From Dictyophora rubrovolvata (lineage: Eukaryota; Basidiomycota; Agaricomycetes; Phallales; Phallaceae), in the NCBI GenBank assembly GCA_029959195.1, contig CP114117.1:2046001-2110000 (forward strand): a stretch of 64,000 nt of DNA, given 5' to 3'. The translations under genes and the position numbers were made by a program. Position 1 is the first letter of the stretch. The number at the start of each line of letters is the position of its first letter. Under the pieces are notes generated by a model. It was not told where the DNA came from. It made no database searches and was given only the letters and a program-made list of their open reading frames with translations. Shown in pieces: positions 57,879-64,000 of this stretch.

Positions 57879-60082
57879 ATGTCCAGTTTCGCCCGTTCGA
57901 CCGTTCTCCGCGGTAAAATGACAAGTAATGGCTATCTCAGTGGCGAACATACGCCCTATTTCTCTAGAAGTCTCAACTCTACTTCTTTAGTTTCATTACC
58001 ACCTGTCTTCTCTGAAGACCAGCCTAACGAGTCTATGTCTACACAAGACACCAATTCGGATGCTACTTCCTCTTCTCCTAGAACTGTTACCCGGAAACTG
58101 TGCGTCAGACATCAACGAATGGCCGATGAAGGAACCAGCCTCAATCTTCAACAGGTATAGTTCGACTGTCATCCTTTTATTCTTTAAACATTCTTTTGAC
58201 CTGACATGTTTCTTTGTATATAGTCACTAGACGCATTACCTCTTAAGGAGCGAGGAGCTGTCAGCACAATATGGTCCTTGTTTAGTGCATCTTCTCACCC
58301 AAAACGTTCTATCATTCTCAAAGGCATTCTCACCATGTGTTGCTTTTCCCAACTTTCTTGTCTCACCGAACAGCTCCAGCATCTCATTCGTTTAGATCCA
58401 TTTCATGTTCTTCCCCGCGAAGTGGCGCTTCAGATTCTTGGATATCTTGATGCCATTTCCCTGGGACGCGCCGCTCAGGTCTCCACTCATTGGCGTAGTC
58501 TTGCAGACGATGATCTCCTGTGGAAGAACATATGCGAACAACACATTGATAAGAAATGTTATAAATGTGGATGGGGTCTCCCCCTGTTGGAACACCGTCG
58601 TATGACCCAACCTCGTCTCACACCCCCGGCTTCATCTCCGTCGCTCCACGCCAAGCGCGACATTGAAAAAGATTCAGCAGCAAGTCGTGTTTTTAAACGA
58701 CCACGACTGGATACTTCGTCAAGTTTTGAATCTGCCGACGCCCATTTAAGCGAGCAATCCGCTTGTCCAAAACCCACCCTCACACGTCCATGGAAGGATG
58801 TCTATTGCGAACGGTTATCCATCGAGCGTAATTGGCGTAAAGGTCGTTGTTCCGTCCGTACGCTACAAGGACACACTGATGGAATAATGTGTATGCAATT
58901 CTGCGAGACTCTTGAATATCCTAATTTCCCAATTTTGATTACCGGCTCCTACGACCGTACCGTCCGCGTGTGGAATGTAGAAACCGGTGATACTATAACA
59001 CGCATGACTGGACATACGCGAGCTGTCAGAGCTTTACAGTTTGATAAGGTGAAGCTAATCACTGGCTCAATGGACCGCACACTACGGGTTTGGAATTGGA
59101 GGAACGGTAGCTGTATCCGTACTCTAGAAGGGCATAGTGATGGCATCGTGTGCCTTAATTTCGACGAGGATCTACTTGCCAGCGGGAGTGCTGACACTAC
59201 TGTTAAGATCTGGAATTTCAAAAATGGCGAATGCTTCACACTTCGGGGACACCGCGATTGGGTAAATTCTGTAGTCCTTTGGGATCACTATGATTCACCC
59301 TCAACTCCAGACGCATTGACCGCATCGCCGTGCCCGACTTTAAGAATAAATCCTGGAAAACTGCTGTTCTCTGCGTCAGACGATGGCACCATCCGATTAT
59401 GGGACCTCTCCTTACGGACTTGTATTCGACAATTTTTAGGACATGTTGGTCAAATTCAAAGTATATGCATTGTAACACTGGACCCAGATGCTCCCGAAAC
59501 CGAACTTCTTGCGCCGTCTCCAGTTGAAGACACCGGTGAAAAGAAGAATACCCTGGTTCGAGCTCCGTACGGGGACCCGTTATCCTCTTCTGCTATGGTA
59601 TATGAATTTCATGAAAACCTCCAATCAGAAAGCTCCCAGTCAGCCTATAGACAAAATTTGCCATTGGTGCAAAGATGTGACGAAAAGGACCGAGCGGGCA
59701 GCCCAAGCAGGAAAGAAGGTCGTATTCCTGTCCTTGTCTCAGGTAGTCTTGACAACACAATGAAGGTTTGGGATATTGAATCAGGTAAAGCGATGAAGAC
59801 ACTATTCGGACATATTGAAGGCATATGGGCCATAGCATGTGACAAGTTGCGTCTGATAAGCGGCAGCCATGATCGGACTATCAAGGTATTACATTTTTAT
59901 TTTCGTATATGTGAACGTTTGCTTAGTATCACGTCAAGGTCTGGGTTCGTGAAGAAGGACGATGCATGGCTACACTAGTTGGACATCGAGGCGCAGTTAC
60001 CTGCCTCGCCCTAAGCGACGATAAAATTGTATCAGGAAGCGATGATGGTGACGTAAAGATTTGGAATTTTTCGCCTGTTTGA
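57879..60082 (+). CDS. MET30: F-box/WD40 protein, Met30/sconB type SCF substrate receptor
   Basis: A substrate adaptor of an SCF ubiquitin ligase. Met30/sconB restrains sulfur-assimilation transcription factors and responds to cadmium. Seen: a Ser/Thr-rich N-terminus; KLCVRHQRMADEGTSLNLQQ; the F-box HVLPREVALQILGYLDAISL then WRSLADDDLLWKNICEQHI (near 58410-58550); the Met30-type linker CYKCGWGLPLLEHRRM and PWKDVYCERLSIERNWRKGR; and WD40 repeats from VRTLQGHTDGIMCMQF through ITGSYDRTVRVWNVETGDTI, ITGSMDRTLRVWNWRNGSCI, ASGSADTTVKIWNFKNGECF, FSASDDGTIRLWDL, VSGSLDNTMKVWDIESGKAM and LISGSHDRTIK. The final exon gives VWVREEGRCMATLVGHRG and SGSDDGDVKIWNFSPV with TGA at 60080-60082. The linker text and propeller order favour Met30 over Cdc4. 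Confidence 0.94.
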
Positions 60083-60391
60083 AGCCGGGTTAGTGCTACT
60101 TTTCGCATACCATGTAGCATATTTTTGTTATACCTGTTTATTTCATTCTGTTACTCGTTAATTGGACTTGTCTCAATCGGGCATATGTCTTCAGCTTGTT
60201 GCCTTTCGACATTGGCTTGAACGTCCTTTTGTATGTATCCTCAAATAGTGATATTTGTACATCAGCTCTATATACTCTTTTTGCTAAGCTATCTGTCATT
60301 TAATCCAAGACACGCATAGAGGGTACGGCCCTGTTTTATTTACATCTACCAATATGAGGATCTTGATTTTATTCAACTTCATGATGCTTGA
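60083..60391. other. 309-bp convergent 3' intergenic region
   Basis: AT-rich spacer between the MET30 and SEC2 stops. No supported feature. Confidence 0.6.
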
Positions 60392-61944
60392 TTAATTGAT
60401 TGGTGAGCAGTGCGGGCTTCCTTCGACGTCTTTAATTAACCGCTCCATTCTCAACATTGCTTTTTCAAACTCGTTTTTAACCGCCATCCGAGAATGTGGT
60501 GTCTGAGGCATAACATTCCATGGAATGGAATTTATAGGGAACCGTGATGCAAGATCTGCAAGTGCCTCATATCGCGGTGATTCGTGTTTCAAAAGCAACT
60601 CTGTTGCTGCTCTCGAGGGAACTGGTGCGTCTAAATTGCACGGAGAGGTGGAAAAATCTAGATCAACTGGGGATATAGTAATAAAAGAAACAGGGTCAGC
60701 AAGCGGAGACGACTTGTCTAAATGCAAATAGTTAGCTGACACTGCATCCTGCTGTAAGATCGATTTTTCATTATCTTCCGTATGGAGTGACGGCAATTTA
60801 TTGTCCCGTGTAGTTTCTCGGACTGAGGTCTTTGCCCTCAATATGTCATTTTCACCCTCGACTATACGCAACGCACTACGAAGAGCCTCCCGCTCTTCCA
60901 CGACGGTGCGCAGTTCTTCTTCTACTTCTGCCAATTTACAATTAGAAGTATAAACCATCTTGTTAGCCTAAAAAGGTGTGAAAACCGGAGAACTGATTCT
61001 TTTAAGCGCAAAAATTACTTCTTCAAATAACGCCTGGCTTAATGTCTCCAGCTCATTCTCCAAAGCTAGCTTTGCGGCGGTAACTGATTTTAGTGCTTCC
61101 CTCTCCTTATCTAACAAGACGGATAACTCCTTTTCACGAGCAGTGGGGCGAGGTGAGACTGGAGATGAGGGACGAGTGTGGGAATGAGGGTGAGATGTAG
61201 CTTCTGTAGGAAATTCTGCGGTCGTTGATGAATGAGATATATTACTGATCAATGAAGAAGAAGTACGTGATAACGAAGGAAAGTTAAAAAAGCGCAATGA
61301 GGAAGAAGGCTGATGCTGTGGAGGCACAAATTGGGTTTGAGACGACAATGACGACGATGCAAGAGGTTGAGGTTTGTGACTGGGTGAACTGAACTCCTCA
61401 GGAGCATTGTCTAATTCCCCTTCCTCCTTTGTCCGACGAAGACGTTCGCGTTCGCTCAACCGCCTCCACCCTATGTCTTTCACATTTGAACCGGCGTGCT
61501 TCAATGCATCTTCCAGCATCTCATTATTAGCTATGGCCATTTGAAGATTTGATTCTGCCAGCATCAAAGCTGTCTTCGATTCTAGTTGATCGTTATGTGC
61601 ATTTTGAAGCAAAGTGGCCTGGAATTAAATTTTGGTACCCCAAATTAAAGCTATTTACGACGAAAAAGAGTGCATACCAGTTTTTCAACCCATTCTATCA
61701 TTTGCGCATAAGATGCAAAAATACCCTCCGGAACTACTTCATTTTTCTCATTGCTTTGGCCTTCTTCGGCATGTAAGGTGCTGCTTGAGATATGTTTATC
61801 AAGTAAACGTCGAGCTCGTTCGACATCTTGTGCTGTTTCCCTCATAGGATCCAGTTGTTCTATCGGGTTGTTAGCGGGAGACTGTGTTCGTTGAGGGAGT
61901 TTCTGAGACATTCCAGGACCAACAAAAGATACACCAGAAAGCAT
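60392..61944 (-). CDS. SEC2: Rab guanine-nucleotide exchange factor, Sec2/Rabin family
   Basis: Activates the exocytic Rab Sec4 on secretory vesicles. Seen on the minus strand: MLSGVSFVGPGMSQ at the start; a helical N-terminal part (MIEWVEKLV..TLLQNAHNDQLESKTALM, AESNLQMAIANNEMLEDALK); a long Ser/Pro-rich linker; then the Sec2 coiled-coil GEF core: KELSVLLDKEREALKSVTAA and LALENELETLSQALFEE joined to ANKMV..KLAEVEEELRTVVEEREALR, SALRIVEGENDILRA (near 60840-61120). This ELETLSQALFEEANKMV text is the signature of Sec2-type GEF domains. The C-terminal part is disordered with a terminal helix (KNEFEKAMLRMERLIKDVEG). I chose the ATG at 61942-61944, with a second one 11 codons on (MSQKLPQ). Divergent from the HOOK gene. 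Confidence 0.88.
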
Positions 61945-62097
61945 GATTTTCAGGAAGTGTGGTATAGGGCCCCCCCAGCTGCAAGCTTGGAGGTGCGGAA
62001 GCAAAGTTGTCAACAGCCACCTCGCTTAGTCATTCCCTCCTCGCCTTACAGTTCCTGCTTGACACTTCTTGGCCCGGCTTTGAAGTGACTTTCTCTC

Positions 62098-64000
62098 ATG
62101 ACAGACTCTCTGGACGATGAAGCAAATGCCTTTTTTGAATTCTTCGCTACTTTCAATCTATCTCGGCCGACTACTTCCGTTTTGGATTTAAGCGATGGTT
62201 TAGCACTTTTCGACGTTCTGTCTGCTGTGTATGTGGTTTTCTACTGACGGATACAAAGACTAGAATTTCATAAGTTTATTTCAAGTGACGAGAATTACTT
62301 CCGTGCTCTTTCTCGACCCGCGATCCAGCTTTCTGATAACTGGGTAATACGTTTCGCAGCCCTAAAGCGTTTATACCGTCTCATCACACAATATTTCGCC
62401 GAAGTCTTGCACCAGCCTTCTAGTTCTCTGGATGTTCCTGACTTGCAAGCTATTGCCAAGGATTTTCAGCTAGAAGCGACACTTGTCTTATGCCGCCTTA
62501 CAATCTGCATAGCTGTCCAGAGCGAGAAAAATAAAGAAGTCATTGACAGAATACAAATACTCAGTGAAACAAAACAACACGTTCTCATGCGAGCAATAGA
62601 ACAAGTAGATTAATGCTTTATATTATATATTATACTCGAGCAATAACCCAACAACTCTAGGTGATGTCGAAGTTCGAAACAGCAGAAAACAACGACCAAA
62701 CAAGTAACGATGCCATGACAGAGTTTGTATATGTCAGCCTTGGAATGTTCTCAATACTAACGTCTGTTTTTAGGGATGATCATTTCTATCGTATACACTC
62801 AGAACGAAGTCGTATCCTCACGGAAAAGGAGGCATTGCAGAAAGCCTATGAACAATTATGGCGGGACCATCGAACACTGCAGTCTTCATATGATGACACC
62901 GTACATGAGAAGGATGAATTATCTTCTCAATTAAGGGAATCACGAAGGATCACGAGTGAAAATCGTAGTGACAAAACAGATACGTTGATGAGAACCGAAA
63001 TCGATCGGCTACGTCTGGAACTGTAGGTCATTTTTTCTTTACTTGCCGGTTTCCAAGATTGATGATTTTTGACTAGCCAGAAAAGCGAGGAGAATTTAAA
63101 CTCAACGGAGGCCGAACTCGAGAAAAACACGCATCTAGTTACAGAACTTACTCGTAAAGTTGGGATATCGACATCTCTCCTTTCGCAAAATTCTCATTCC
63201 TAATTTTTACGAAATTTTACAGGTTGACGAACTTCAAGTCAAAGCCGATCAAGCGGCACGTTTGAAAGATCAAGTAGACGAGTGAGCGAAATACACGTGT
63301 TGGTGACGAAAATTTGAGCTTGCTTTATAGATACAAGCATGCCGCTGAGAAACTCCAAAAAACAGAGAACGTTATGGAGAAATACAAAAAGAAACTCGAG
63401 GAAAGTGCCGATCTCCGGCGAAATATTAAGGAACGTCCTTCTTTCATCATTCAAGTTATGCTTTCCATTTTAATATTACTTCAGAGTCTCGAAGAACAAA
63501 ATGCCATGCTTGTCGACAAAAACGCCGCCTTGGAAGAAGAATATCGAAAAGTTGCAGCATTTCGACCGCTTATGGAATCATACAAAACTCAAATTGTTGA
63601 CCTCGAAACCAAAGCTTCCACTCGGCTGAAAGACATTGAAGCTTTAAAATTTGAGCTTGAACAATCAAAAGTTCAACTCCGGGTAACCGCCGAGGAAAGA
63701 ACGAAAGATTCGGAAGCATTAGAACTATATCAAGAACGGGTTCGGGAGCTTGAACTAATGTCGACTCGTCGTCCTAGGGCGAAGTCGACAGTATCTGTTT
63801 TGGAACGAAAAGAGCCTATAGAAAATGATGGTGAATCGTTGGCATTGGAAGTGGATGCTTCAGAAGATCACGGGTTGGGTGAAGAACTAGATGATGCACT
63901 TTCTGGAAGAACTATGACCGATCTTAAACTGGAGATCCGTCAGCTCAAACGTGATTTGGACGCGGCTCGAACAAATCAAATTAACTCGAGTCGAATCTTA
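62098..64000 (+). CDS. HOK1: HOOK-family microtubule/dynein adaptor (3' part outside window)
   Basis: HOOK proteins link dynein-dynactin and kinesin to early endosomes in filamentous fungi. Start ATG at 62098 (MTDSLDDEANAFFEFFATFN). The N-terminal HOOK (calponin-like) domain reads SVLDLSDGLALFDVLSAV, then ENYFRALSRPAIQLSDNWVI, RFAALKRLYRLITQYFAEVL, DLQAIAKDFQLEATLVLCRL and RIQILSETKQHVLMRAIEQ (62140-62610). From about 62770 to the right edge it is coiled coil with short introns (ERSRILTEKEALQKAYEQLW, HEKDELSSQLRESRRI, EELQ-type heptads near 63480-64000). The domain order, an N-terminal CH-like fold then a long coiled coil, fits the family. The cargo-binding C-terminus is outside the window. 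Confidence 0.9.

Overview
The window is nuclear DNA from a filamentous fungus, most likely a basidiomycete of the Agaricomycetes. Genes are packed on both strands. Almost all of them are split by short introns of about 45-75 bases, and gaps between genes are often under 200 bases. The gene set is eukaryotic and fungal: a CYP63-like P450, a striatin with the Agaricomycete-type N-terminus, Met30, Ede1, Vps2, Cog4, class V myosin, Atg8 and Not1. I found no transposon, viral relic, rRNA, tRNA or CRISPR array.

Layout. 1-10.2 kb: P450 (cut by the left edge), mitochondrial PP2C phosphatase PTC7, dipeptidyl peptidase III, and the Rpd3S PHD-finger subunit RCO1. 10.3-15.5 kb: splicing factor PRP38, a UPF0538 protein, farnesylated Hsp40 YDJ1, and an omega-amidase of the nitrilase family. 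15.8-19.5 kb: a GC-rich lipid-kinase-like gene, UMP/CMP kinase, a small one-pass membrane protein, and ESCRT-III VPS2. 19.5-28.2 kb: COG4 and class V myosin MYO2 back to back. 28.2-30.2 kb: a gene-poor 2-kb stretch. 30.2-39.1 kb: a GW/WG- and RGG-rich protein, phosphoglycerate kinase, a glyoxylate/hydroxypyruvate-type reductase, and the endocytic scaffold EDE1. 39.4-48.6 kb: class II cAMP phosphodiesterase, striatin, TMA7, and a secreted S9-type serine peptidase. 49.0-57.5 kb: the CCR4-NOT scaffold NOT1, then ATG8. 57.9-64.0 kb: the F-box/WD40 protein MET30/sconB, the Rab GEF SEC2, and a HOOK-family adaptor that runs off the right edge.

The genes are mostly housekeeping and do not form a biosynthetic or defence cluster. 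Many act in membrane traffic (VPS2, COG4, MYO2, EDE1, ATG8, SEC2, HOOK), but they lie among unrelated genes, so I read this as ordinary synteny. The notable features are structural: several head-to-head gene pairs separated by 29-103 bases, very small coding exons (8, 12, 12, 14, 15 and 24 bases), two well-supported GC-AG introns, one gene with base composition and intron content unlike its neighbours, and a GW/WG-repeat protein. I do not see a clearly new biological system. Start and stop positions come from reading codons and protein-family fit. Exon boundaries not quoted are approximate.
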